Below are positions 24,490-34,900 of a stretch of 64,000 bases of DNA, piece by piece. Under the pieces are notes generated by a model. The model was not told the origin of the DNA, searched no databases, and saw only the letters and a list, made by a program, of their open reading frames with translations. Position 1 is the first letter of the stretch; each line of letters begins with the position of its first letter. The DNA comes from CAYXZQ01 sp963717515 (GTDB lineage Archaea > Nanobdellota > Nanobdellia > Woesearchaeales > DSVV01): NCBI GenBank assembly GCA_963717515.1, contig OY970338.1, forward strand, positions 1,302,001-1,366,000, in the 5' to 3' direction. Position numbers and translations under genes: made by a program.

Positions 24490-25587
24490 TCACACCAGAT
24501 TCTTCAAAAATATTAAAATATTTCCCTTTACAGCCAGCGTAATGATCACGCCAAGGAATAAGAAAAGCGCGAATGGCAATGTCTCGCTGACCATCACCTT
24601 CCTGAATCCGATCTTCCTTATGGTCTTTATCTGCTCATCCGTCAGACTGTCTGAATCAATGAAGCTGTCAGCAGCTGTCCGGACTTTCGGTATTGTGTAA
24701 TAATAGCTGCCACTGTAACTTATATGCTCTGATTTCGGCTTTTTTTTAGTTTTGCAGATGATGACTCCAAGATACATGTCCGGTCTCAGGTCGCTGGTGC
24801 TTATCTCTTTTCCAAATGCAATCTTGCTGAGGCTTATAAGCCTGTCCTGGACAAACCGCCTGACAACACCCCAGACAATGAAGGCAGCAGAAAAACTTAT
24901 CCAGAATGGAAGCGTATAAACTGCCTTGTCCACGATGAACCTTGAAAATGAGATGATCGCCATGATGACGACTGCCCTGTTGCTCATGGCATTCTGCACT
25001 GCGGTGAAGGTGAGAAGAGTCAGGATTATCGTCAGGACTGGATTGCTGCCAAAAGCAGATATGGAGAGGAGGGCCTGCATGAGCCAGAATATCACAAACA
25101 GCCCTGGCAGAGACTTGATGAGCTCAAGGGCGCGTGAACTGCTAACCCTGACAGACCTCAGATCATCTCTTACGTGCCTCAGCCTCAGCCTGAACAGCAG
25201 CGTGATGATCAGGAATACCACTGCCGGCACGTATGTGTTTATCAACAGCGTGATTGACGGTATCCATCTGACATATCCTAGGCTGTATGCCTGAAGCGGT
25301 AGCAGAAGGGAGAATGCGATGAAGAGCTTCCCGTCACCTGCTGACCAGAGCCCGAAATACCACAGCCCGAACCCGGCTGCAATCGAGAACAGAAAATTTG
25401 TCAAAAGACCAGCAAAACCTATGCCTGCAAATACGAATAATCTCAATACGCCGTATGCGATAACTGCGTATGCAATCCCGAGTATCACCCATTTATTCCT
25501 TATCCGGCTGAACCTGATGTCTTCATAGCTTGTGACAATGCCAAGCGCTACAATTCCCGGAAGAAAGTACAACAATGCATTTGCCAT
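24490..25587 (-). CDS. A24 prepilin peptidase-like integral membrane protease with C-terminal extension
   Basis: A 365-residue protein with about 8-9 membrane helices. SYEDIRFSRIRNKW places Asp23 after the first helix, and WSAGDGKLFIAF places Asp85, matching the two catalytic aspartates of type IV prepilin/preflagellin peptidases (the GxGD family). The first glycine of GxGD is Ser here. About residues 245-330 form an inserted soluble segment (EISTSDLRPDMYLGVIICKT) before a final helix. These enzymes cut class III signal peptides at the inner membrane face. Many pilin-like substrates lie at 28530-41586, but the gene heads the HxsD-HxsB-peptide operon, so the peptide may be a substrate too. Confidence 0.85.
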   Translation of the reverse strand: MANALLYFLPGIVALGIVTSYEDIRFSRIRNKWVILGIAYAVIAYGVLRLFVFAGIGFAGLLTNFLFSIAAGFGLWYFGLWSAGDGKLFIAFSLLLPLQAYSLGYVRWIPSITLLINTYVPAVVFLIITLLFRLRLRHVRDDLRSVRVSSSRALELIKSLPGLFVIFWLMQALLSISAFGSNPVLTIILTLLTFTAVQNAMSNRAVVIMAIISFSRFIVDKAVYTLPFWISFSAAFIVWGVVRRFVQDRLISLSKIAFGKEISTSDLRPDMYLGVIICKTKKKPKSEHISYSGSYYYTIPKVRTAADSFIDSDSLTDEQIKTIRKIGFRKVMVSETLPFALFLFLGVIITLAVKGNILIFLKNLV

Positions 25588-25611
25588 TTGAAATGATGCA
25601 TATGCCGGGTT

Positions 25612-25622
25612 GTTTTTATAAT
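25612..25622 (-). promoter_or_regulatory. TATA-like promoter of the prepilin peptidase-hxsD-hxsB-peptide operon
   Basis: On the minus strand TTATAAAAACA is centred about 30 bases before the ATG at 25587. No other strong A/T box is seen inside the operon, where genes abut or overlap, so the four genes are probably transcribed from here. Confidence 0.5.
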
Positions 25623-25681
25623 TTTGCTTTGATGCCTTGATCCAAAAATCAATCCCTACAAATTTCCTGCAAATCAGTAAC

Positions 25682-25691
25682 TTTTATATAT
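25682..25691 (+). promoter_or_regulatory. TATA-like promoter of the large surface-protein array
   Basis: TTTTATATAT lies about 52 bases before the ATG at 25739, giving a leader of roughly 25 bases with AAGAGG as a weak ribosome-binding site. It probably drives the genes from 25739 onward. Confidence 0.45.
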
Positions 25692-25738
25692 GTGTATAGT
25701 CCAAAAGTCAGAAGGATCAAAAAGAGGCAGCGCAGTAC

Positions 25739-28519
25739 ATGAAAAGGGAGCTGATTTTTACATTAGCAGTAATCATTCTTGTTAGTTTTGCATATGCTAT
25801 CCAGTACAACCTTCCCGACGGGGTAGACAATGTGGTTGAAGGGGTAAGCGGAGGAGGCGGTGGAAGCGGAAGTTCGCCGTCTCTTGATATTGACCCTAAC
25901 TCAAGCGACCTGATCATGATGGGGATGATATCCTGTTATGATGATGACAGGGGATTTGACGGCGAGGATCCGCGGACAGTCATATTTGATATGAAGGAAT
26001 TTTACGACGGCATACTTGACGGTGCAAGCTACCAGATAAAATATGCTGAGCCATTCTTAAGCTCGGGTTGGGATCCTGAAGCGACAAAAGTGACACTCCC
26101 CCCATTCGATCCAAACAACCCTGTCCATATCAGGTTTGAGGGAAGGGATTTCGGCCCTGATTCGATGTCCGGATGCTATTTTTTTGGAAATGCCTGGCAT
26201 CAGGAATATGAAGACGGAGTCCTGAAAGGCAGCGCATACAATACAGGATGGCAGCGGGCCCCGAACAATGTCTTCCAACAGCATGTTGACTGGGACAAGA
26301 GCCAGAGCAACTGCGAAGTCCTTGGCGGCGCATGGCTTTCCGGGGGGAATTATGATGGATATCGATGCTGCGGGGATGATTGGATATGGGTAAATAACAT
26401 TGCCATAAATTACCAGCCATTGTCCATAGTTGACCAGACAGCAAGATTTTCTGATGACAGCCTCTGCCTCTACAGCAGCTATCCCGACTATGGAAAGGGA
26501 ATTGACATCTCTGATTATTTCGGAACCAACAGCTATATCTGCGACCCTCGCAACCTGGGACATTCTAGCTATGATACTTCGCTTGGCTATGATGATGGAT
26601 ACAGGGACAGCCAGATAAGCTCATCGCCCTATTATTTCATCTATGACGGCAGCCAGAAGACCGACCTAGGAAAATGGTCTGACCACAGCGGAACAAACGC
26701 CCAGGTCTGCACTGTCGGGTTTGACAACTCTCCAGGCAAGGGTGTTGTATTCAGCTGGCAGGACATCTCGACTGCTGCAGACAGCGGCCAGGCGATGTGC
26801 GAACTCTACCTGGGATACAACTGGACAGGCACAAAATGCTGTGGTGCACCCGGAAGCCCTGATACTTACAATGATCCGGCAAAAGAATGCGACTCCCAGA
26901 CACAGGCAGATGATATCGAGTCCCAGACAGGAATCGGCCTGTCTGATGTTGCATTCATGTCTGAGTTTGATGCACTCTGCTCATCGCCGAGCAGGCTTTC
27001 GAAGAACAGGGCTTGCTATGACAAATATTCAGTGGACAATCATCAGATATTGTCATCTGACAGGGAACAGCCAGAGATAGAGGATCTCTTCAATCTTGAT
27101 GGCATGCTTCATTTCTGCCAGAGCAGTGTTGTATCTCCGCCTGCAGGGTTTGATGCTGATCCAAAATGCAGCCTCCTGGGAGTGAAGGGGGATTTTGCAG
27201 TATGCACTTACGGGAATGATTCCTGGAAAACACAGAACAATGCAGGAGAAACCCTGGGATATATCGGCAATAAGTTCGCTGACCTCAACGCAGAAAAATC
27301 TAAACTTCATGAAAGCAGTCTTCCGAATGAAATTTCATCAAGCATGGGAATTGGTCAGCAGACTGAATGCTGCTTTGCTGACTCCTGCTGGGACGGCTCA
27401 GCATGCCAGCCGAATTCGACTTATTACTGGTTCAAGCCGTCTGAACAATATTGGGGAGAGAAGATTAGCGGTGAGGACTGGAATGGCCAGATAAAGGTCT
27501 ACAGGTGCAAGAACGGCGAATGGAACGGTCCTCTTGAACCTGTCTATGACTGGGACCAGAATACTGACAAGCCCGAATTCTGTGTCGAGGATTATCAATG
27601 TGCCTGCACTGATAAGAATTGTCCGGGCCATACCAGCAATGGCTGCACAAATGTTCCAAATTATTTCACAGGCGACCATTTCTGCGACAATGAGAACTGG
27701 ACATCAAGGACCAGGATACTTGCTGAACAGCTGATGGAGATTGCAGGCTCTGATGATTACGAGCTTTTCTGCGATAAGTTTGAGAATTCAGTCAATTATT
27801 ATAAGCCCCTTGAGCAGAATAAGGCACTTATAAACAGCGTATGTGTCCTGAAATATTCAGCATCTGACAATGTCGTCCTGGGATTCTCCCTCAACACAGG
27901 ATTTGACGCGAAAAATACTGATATACAGGATGAACTTTTAAACTTCATCTCAAGCACGTTTGAAGAAGACCTAAGCGAATGTGACAATGCTGTGAATCCT
28001 ACCGATAATTCCCAATACGGTAATTTCAGGAGATGCAAGACAAACAACAATGCCTATTGGTTCAACAAGAACAGCAGGTTGCTCATCTATGCCAAAGGCG
28101 GGCTTTTGGCAACTGACCCTATGCCTTCTGATTACCAGGCAAACGGCGACATGATTGAAAGCCTCTTCAACTGGATCTCAAGTGAAATATATACAGCAGG
28201 GCCTGATATTAACATAAGGAGCATAACCGCCTTTGCCAATGCCAGGGATTTTTCAAGGATGTACCTGGCCAGTGAAAATGGGGACCGGGTTCTTGGTGTG
28301 ATCGAGAATGTTTATGATGATTATTATGAGGACAACAGGAATTTTTTAGGGGTTGCCTACACAGGCATCAGCGGAGTCGACTGCACAAAGATAAGGGCAG
28401 CAGACAAGAATGCCTATTGCGATGATTCAGGTCAGGAGGTCATAGTGCTTGAAAAGAACACTAACGATGATTTCCCTTACTGGACAGACCTTACTGCAAA
28501 GCTGAGGTTTGCAGGCTGA
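25739..28519 (+). CDS. Large secreted cysteine-containing surface protein
   Basis: A 926-residue protein. Residues 1-20 are a signal peptide (LIFTLAVIILVSFAYA). A glycine/serine linker (SGGGGGSGSSPS) follows near residue 40. The body is rich in Asp, Asn, Tyr and Cys with CCGDDW and ECCFADSCWD motifs related to those of the 10169-18621 genes, but without tandem DNA repeats. There is no C-terminal membrane helix, so it is either released or held by partners. It overlaps the upstream extension of the next gene, and the true start of that gene lies 10 bases after its stop, so co-expression with the pilin-like protein at 28530 is likely. Function unknown, extracellular. Confidence 0.8.
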   Translation: MKRELIFTLAVIILVSFAYAIQYNLPDGVDNVVEGVSGGGGGSGSSPSLDIDPNSSDLIMMGMISCYDDDRGFDGEDPRTVIFDMKEFYDGILDGASYQIKYAEPFLSSGWDPEATKVTLPPFDPNNPVHIRFEGRDFGPDSMSGCYFFGNAWHQEYEDGVLKGSAYNTGWQRAPNNVFQQHVDWDKSQSNCEVLGGAWLSGGNYDGYRCCGDDWIWVNNIAINYQPLSIVDQTARFSDDSLCLYSSYPDYGKGIDISDYFGTNSYICDPRNLGHSSYDTSLGYDDGYRDSQISSSPYYFIYDGSQKTDLGKWSDHSGTNAQVCTVGFDNSPGKGVVFSWQDISTAADSGQAMCELYLGYNWTGTKCCGAPGSPDTYNDPAKECDSQTQADDIESQTGIGLSDVAFMSEFDALCSSPSRLSKNRACYDKYSVDNHQILSSDREQPEIEDLFNLDGMLHFCQSSVVSPPAGFDADPKCSLLGVKGDFAVCTYGNDSWKTQNNAGETLGYIGNKFADLNAEKSKLHESSLPNEISSSMGIGQQTECCFADSCWDGSACQPNSTYYWFKPSEQYWGEKISGEDWNGQIKVYRCKNGEWNGPLEPVYDWDQNTDKPEFCVEDYQCACTDKNCPGHTSNGCTNVPNYFTGDHFCDNENWTSRTRILAEQLMEIAGSDDYELFCDKFENSVNYYKPLEQNKALINSVCVLKYSASDNVVLGFSLNTGFDAKNTDIQDELLNFISSTFEEDLSECDNAVNPTDNSQYGNFRRCKTNNNAYWFNKNSRLLIYAKGGLLATDPMPSDYQANGDMIESLFNWISSEIYTAGPDINIRSITAFANARDFSRMYLASENGDRVLGVIENVYDDYYEDNRNFLGVAYTGISGVDCTKIRAADKNAYCDDSGQEVIVLEKNTNDDFPYWTDLTAKLRFAG

Positions 28520-28529
28520 ATTCTCGAAA

Positions 28530-31500
28530 ATGAGGTTCAACAAGAGTCAGGTGTCATTGTTTGTAATAGTTGGGCTGCTCATCCTCATCGCAATCGTTTT
28601 CCTTTTTCTTGCAAAGAATTACATGCTGAACATAACCTATCATGATTACGTCGGGCAGGTAAATGACAAGATATCATCGTATAATAAATATTATGCCTAT
28701 GTCGAATCCTGCGTCGGGGAGGCGACCAAAGAAGGGCTTGTCCAGGTCGGCATGCAGGGAGGGGCATTGTACGATTACCAGACACCAGGAGGAAAACCCT
28801 ACCTCGGCCCGGCAAATGGCTATCCATACGGGAAATACATTCTTCCATTTGAGGTCGACGGCACGATATATAATGTGAGCTATGGCCTCAGGATGCCGCA
28901 GATTGGCTCGATATATCCATATCATCCGGATATCCCTTTCTATCCGTATGGCCTTGCTAAACTGGTATCGAACCCGAGAGTCATAAATCCAAGATTCACA
29001 AACATGTTCGGAAATTTTCCGGGTGAGCCTCCGATGACACCTTTATGTGATTATTATGGCCAGAACAGGCAGGGCCAGCTCATGTCGGTATCCTGTGAAC
29101 GATATGATTCGACTGTTCCAGGATCAAAAGATTCAATCCAGGAATATCTCGAGGATTTCATAGAGAACAGGACACTCAGGTGCATCACCCTGGAGTCGCT
29201 TCCAGAATTGACTGATCAGGATATTGTAAAAGGGAAGATCACTGCAAACGTGACATTCGGCGAAGACCATGTATTTGTCGATGTCCAGGTGCCGATCAGG
29301 ATCAGGCTCAGCATGTTCAAGTCAAGTATCCAGATAACAGATGTCCATGTCACCTATCCGGTGAGGCTCAAGAAGATATACGAGTTGGTATCGCACCTGA
29401 TTGACAGGGATTCAAATGACATATTCTTCAACATCGTGGCTGATGCGCCTACGCTCAATGACTGCAAGGACATAACAGGAGGCAATGCACAGTGCCTCAA
29501 GCCCGGCATGAAAGTTAGCAAGGTTAGCAACGCATGCCAAAGCTTGGGCCTTTGCCAGGAAGGGAATTATGATGACATACTGATAGTCAAGGACACAGCG
29601 TCCCTTATAGATGGTGTCCCTTACCAGTTCCAGGTGGCTATACAGAACAGGCCTCCTGCGCTCGACCTGATAAGAAAAGAGGTCGGATCCGGCTCATACA
29701 ACTATGATTACATTGCATTCCTTGGTGACACCATAACGATTGATCCGAAGGCTTACGACCCTGACGAGGACCAGCATAATTCCCAGGGTTTCATGGACAA
29801 TTATTACACTTATGGGGGCTGGAGGCAGGATTATTATGATGTCTTCAAGCTGGACAGGTGCGACTACAGCCAGCTGACTGACGAGTCATGCTTAAACAAG
29901 GTTGAGGTATTTCCTGACAACTGGACCAGTTCAGCACAGTACCAGAGTACAAAGAGGAGCGCATCATATAAGACAACCAAGACAGACCTTGGCGTCCACA
30001 AGCTCAAGGTGATGGCCTGTGATGAAGACCCGAATTCCTGCGACTGGCAGATTGTCGTGATATTCGTGCTTAACGGGACATTTGCAGCAGGGTACAATGA
30101 TTATGGGATGCCTGGGTTTGCATCGCTTGAAGATCCTTACTATCTTACATCACCTGTCAGGGGCCAGGACCTGGACTCTTCGCTTCCAGGGTACATGTAC
30201 AGATGGAGGGCGGAGGATGAGGCCGGAAACGTGGTCTTTACCAAGACAACTGCAATTGAAAATCTCACCCTTCCGGGGCCTCCAGACGCATATGACATCA
30301 ATAATATCAAATCAATACTCACAGGCAGTGATTATTTCAGCGGAATGGACCAGAATTATTCACTTTATGTGGATATCTATGACAGCACCGGGACACAGCT
30401 TTTAAGAGAAGGCACTTCTCCAAACAACATACCTGTCAAGCAATGCATCCCTTTCAGATCATCCTCCCCACCATACCCCTACAACACTTCAGACCCATTC
30501 CTGGCAAACCACAGCTGCTGTTACGGAGACCCATCGACACCTGACCAGGACAACTGGGGCACAGTCCTTGACTCTTCAAACATCTGCTTTGCAGATTCTG
30601 AATATGGCTGCAGGGATGATGGTTTCATTGATTTCAGCTACCCTTCAAGCCCGCCTATCACCCCGATAGTCCATGAGCCTGCTGACGCTGACAATAATGA
30701 TGTATACAAGAGGACATTCACAAGGAACTGCGATGGCATAAGGGGCAATATATGCAATGGAGACACAATCATGGATACCAGGACATTTGTCGCGTCATGC
30801 GGCGTATGCCAGACCTGCTCTTACGGAAGCCCTGGATGCATGGATCTTCCTCTCGGCACTTTATGCAATTCAACAAACGCCTGCTCTGGAGGGGATGGCA
30901 GTTCCTATCCTGGGTCAGGAGTATTTTCCTGCCAGGGCTCATGCAACAGCGGAAGCTGTGACACAGCCTTCAACTGCGTCTGCAGCAAAGCATGCGGAGC
31001 AGATTGCGATACATCGGGTCCGGAGGATTATAGATGGGTCGACAGGCAGTGCATCTTCAACTGCAATGGCTACAAAGAAAGCGGGACAGTTGACTGTGAG
31101 TACCATGACAACACTGGCGCGGGCAGCATGAAATGCTCATCGCCGGACCCTGCCAGCACAGCAGCCTGTGAAAGCAGGACAATAAGTGGCGCGGATTACC
31201 TGGTCTGCCCGGGAGACCCGTCATATACTGACCCGATAGATTCAGTATCCGGGCCTTACCTGGCTTCATCCTGCAGGTATTCGGACAATTACTGCTATGT
31301 AGATTCATGCACAGGGGACGGGCCAAATGAGATGATGGGAGAATACTGTCCTGATACCGGCAACATAATTGAAAATTCACCTGGCACGACCACGGATGAT
31401 GAATGCTATTACAATCCATTCGGCTCTGTCGGATGCAATACTGATGGAAAATGCGAGGATCACTTGGCATTCTCAAGCATTCTTAGCAAAGATTGCGATA

Positions 31501-31904
31501 CAGGAAGCCCTGCGGATGCCAACTGCACAGACGGGAATACATGCTACAACACTACATGCGATCCGAATTTGGGCTGGACAGGATCAGGTGATACAGACAT
31601 AAGCGTTGCTGGGACAACCTACTCATGCGGACCATGGTCAGGCTCTGTGTCATGCAAGGACGGATTTGACACAGATACCATAGACAATATGTGCGTGTTT
31701 AACATAGCCTGCACGCAGGACGGCTGGAAATCATCAGAAGAGCCTTGCCCTCAAACAGCCAAGACCGGGACAGACTGCAATTATCATCCTAAATGCACTG
31801 ATGCTGGTTGCAGCTATCTTGATACAGACCCCACTCAAAAGTCATGCGCATCACCGCTTATCAATGTCTGCACGACCAGCGGATGGGCATGCCAGGCTCC
31901 ATGA
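28530..31904 (+). CDS. Giant pilin-like (class III signal) surface protein
   Basis: 1124 residues from the ATG at 28530; an upstream TTG at 28509 would sit inside the previous gene. The start MRFNKSQVSLFVIVGLLILI is a class III (prepilin-like) signal: basic residues, then a Gln-containing site, then an uninterrupted hydrophobic helix. In archaea such proteins are cut by A24 peptidases and assemble through that helix. The ectodomain includes beta-rich parts (residues 370-620, with DPDEDQHNSQGF and VMACDEDPNSCDW, Ig/PKD-like) and a cysteine-rich C-terminal third. It is far larger than a pilin, so it may be a tip or minor subunit, or just a surface protein anchored this way. Confidence 0.8.
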   Translation: MRFNKSQVSLFVIVGLLILIAIVFLFLAKNYMLNITYHDYVGQVNDKISSYNKYYAYVESCVGEATKEGLVQVGMQGGALYDYQTPGGKPYLGPANGYPYGKYILPFEVDGTIYNVSYGLRMPQIGSIYPYHPDIPFYPYGLAKLVSNPRVINPRFTNMFGNFPGEPPMTPLCDYYGQNRQGQLMSVSCERYDSTVPGSKDSIQEYLEDFIENRTLRCITLESLPELTDQDIVKGKITANVTFGEDHVFVDVQVPIRIRLSMFKSSIQITDVHVTYPVRLKKIYELVSHLIDRDSNDIFFNIVADAPTLNDCKDITGGNAQCLKPGMKVSKVSNACQSLGLCQEGNYDDILIVKDTASLIDGVPYQFQVAIQNRPPALDLIRKEVGSGSYNYDYIAFLGDTITIDPKAYDPDEDQHNSQGFMDNYYTYGGWRQDYYDVFKLDRCDYSQLTDESCLNKVEVFPDNWTSSAQYQSTKRSASYKTTKTDLGVHKLKVMACDEDPNSCDWQIVVIFVLNGTFAAGYNDYGMPGFASLEDPYYLTSPVRGQDLDSSLPGYMYRWRAEDEAGNVVFTKTTAIENLTLPGPPDAYDINNIKSILTGSDYFSGMDQNYSLYVDIYDSTGTQLLREGTSPNNIPVKQCIPFRSSSPPYPYNTSDPFLANHSCCYGDPSTPDQDNWGTVLDSSNICFADSEYGCRDDGFIDFSYPSSPPITPIVHEPADADNNDVYKRTFTRNCDGIRGNICNGDTIMDTRTFVASCGVCQTCSYGSPGCMDLPLGTLCNSTNACSGGDGSSYPGSGVFSCQGSCNSGSCDTAFNCVCSKACGADCDTSGPEDYRWVDRQCIFNCNGYKESGTVDCEYHDNTGAGSMKCSSPDPASTAACESRTISGADYLVCPGDPSYTDPIDSVSGPYLASSCRYSDNYCYVDSCTGDGPNEMMGEYCPDTGNIIENSPGTTTDDECYYNPFGSVGCNTDGKCEDHLAFSSILSKDCDTGSPADANCTDGNTCYNTTCDPNLGWTGSGDTDISVAGTTYSCGPWSGSVSCKDGFDTDTIDNMCVFNIACTQDGWKSSEEPCPQTAKTGTDCNYHPKCTDAGCSYLDTDPTQKSCASPLINVCTTSGWACQAP

Positions 31905-31967
31905 GTTTTTTGACAGAAAAAGAAAAATATATATATAAAAGAACAGGAGAATCAGGCATAGCATAAA

Positions 31968-34900
31968 ATGCAGGGGAAAAAAAGGGGAAAAGCGGTATTC
32001 TTATTGATTCTTGTAGCTGTGATGATCCTTGCATCAGGCATCGCTTTTGCCGGCTGGTGCCTCAAGACTTCCCCATCTGACCTCTACTGCTCTCAGGGCA
32101 CGCAGGACGACTGCTGTGGAACAGGCATCAACTGTCCTGAGTACAAAGCCAATATGCCTGCCGAGTGCCAGACTGTCTGCTGCTACATTCCTGAACAGAC
32201 TGTCGACACCTGCAATTATCTCTATCAGTCTGGATGTGATGCGCAGTCAGGGACATCAGCAGAATCCTGCGATTCGATTGCTGACTGCGAGGAAGGATGC
32301 TGCTGTTTTCTTGACGAGAACGGGAATATGCATGAGGATATCAGAGTGAGCGGAGCCTGCAATTCAGAATACGGATATGATTTCAACACGACTCAGCAAG
32401 TCATGACAGATGAAGGGGCATGCTCTGAATATTGCGTGGGCTGGAGCAATGGCTCAGGTGAGCCCGGCCAGCCGCAATGCAATGACGGGATCGACAATGA
32501 CGGCGACCACCTGATAGATTTCGGCCAGGACCCGGGATGTGCAAGCATCGGCGACAACAGCGAGACAGACCCGAATCTCCAATGTGAAAATGGCATTGAT
32601 GATGATAATGACGGGAAAGTGGACAGTCAGGATACATGCTGTCAGACTTACCCTACAAAAGAAGAGGATTTCTGTCAAATCGACAGCTGCGTATCAGGAG
32701 AGCAGGTCCATCTGCAGGATTGCAGGTGCAACAACAATTACAGGTGCAGCCAAGACCAGTACTGCTGCAGTGACGGGTGCAAGAGCACTCCATGCGGTTC
32801 TGAGGAATGCCTGTCAGGAGAGCAGAAGAGCTGTGGCACCAAAGTAGGGAATTGCGAGCTCTTTGAGCACTGCATCGATGGACAGTGGGACAATAACTGC
32901 CAGCCGATACCCACATGTGGTCTTCCTTTTGAGATATGCAATGATGGCATAGACAATAACAAAAACGGTTTCACTGATTGCAATGATGTCATATGCCAGG
33001 ATATGAAGTGCAACCAAGGTGAGCAGACCTGCCAGGGCAAGGGATACTGGGATCCATTGCATGAAATCTGGAAATGCTGTTACAGCGGGCAGGTCAATGA
33101 CTGTGACGGCGACAGCACTCCGGAGACTTGTGGGAGCTGCAACTGTAAGCAGCTTATGTCAGCGCCCTACATGAAAAGCGCAGCCATAGATCAGGGCGAG
33201 GATTTCATAACTGTCGACTGGGGGCTAAACTGCAATGTGGACATGTATCTCTACAGGTGCAAGAAAGGGGACACTAACTGCGAGGATTATGCTGATTTCA
33301 GCCTGATATCCCAGCCACTAAATGCCTGGACATTTGAAGACCATGATGCCCAGCCCGAGAGCACTTATTGCTATTATGTCCAGGCCCAGTATACTCTCGA
33401 TACCAGGAATTCGGACATAAAATGCGTGACAACAGGCGATGATATCTGCATGCAGATGCCTTCAAAGGAATTCTGCCTGAATGATACAGGAGGTATCTCA
33501 GGAAAGAAGACTCACAGGGCATGGTGCAGCGATGGCAAGCTGACGACTGCTGCCTGCGGCTCAGGCGAGATATGCATGGGGCCATATGATCCTGATGAGA
33601 CCACTGAATGCGTTTACCAGAGCGATTGCGACGAGTGCGGAAAACCGCTCAACATGTATGCAGACTTTGCAACAGCGATGGCTACCTACAGGGACCCGGG
33701 AGGATATGAATCTGACACGCTGTGCCAGCTCATACCGACGTGCTATTTTGACTTTTCAGACACTATTGTTGACAAGTTCTCTGAATGCTCAGGCATCGAT
33801 TCCTGCTATGGTTACAGGTCAGAGCTTGCCTGCGAAGGGCAGACCTGGGAAGGGCAGGCAAACAACAAGTGCCTGCCTAGAGACTGCGAATGGCAGCCGG
33901 CTACTCCGAGCACAGACCTTGACCAGGGCATATGCTTCGAGACTGTCGACTTGTACAGGAAATGCGAATACTGCAATGATGCTGCGAACAACAAGATATT
34001 TGATTCATGCACTGCAGACAGGTGCATGCAGTTCGGAGACTGCTACATCAGGAGGATTGATGACACATGCATTGATGCATCTGATATCACATGCCAGGAC
34101 TACCGGACAGAATCCGAATGCACCAACGGACAGGGCGTGGATGTGGATGTTGCTTATGATAACAAGCTGAACAGGGTGTCGGGAAGCTATGATAATCGCA
34201 TCCTTACACAAAGCGATGACGCCACAGGCATCGGCCTCTGCAAATGGAATGATAATTTTGATCCTGGCTGCTACAAGGATGCTGATGACGACGGCCAGCC
34301 AGATCTATACCCTTATGACAAGACACCGCCGTTCTCGAGGGTGATCACTCCTTCCAAGGTCCTGGCCATGAATTTCACACTGCAGATATCAGATACAAAT
34401 CCTGACGGGTCCAAAGGGACAGGTGCCAAATACACGTACTTGTGCCTCGACGACAATAGCTATTGTTATCCCACTGACCGGTACATGCCAAGGAACAACA
34501 CCGTCAACGAGGAATTCGGCGGGGGAAATGGAAAGCATACCATATATTATTACTCAGAGGACAAGGCCCACAATCTGGAGGTTGTGAAGAACTTCACCAT
34601 CGATGTCGACAGGTTACCGCCAAAGATATCGATAGAGGCATATCCTGTCTATGACTTCAACAATTATCAGAACACGAATGTCACTTTCTATGTGTCCCTT
34701 GATGAGGATGCGACATGCGTCGACAGCTTCGAGGGGGCCGCAACATCGAAGATTGCATTTGAATACGGCTCAACATTCACGCCAACCTATTTCGGCCTTA
34801 CTGACGGGACATATTCTTATAAGGTCAACTGTACAGATGATGTCGGCAACACAGCTGTGAAATATTATGACCTTATAATCGATATCGACAGTGCTATACT

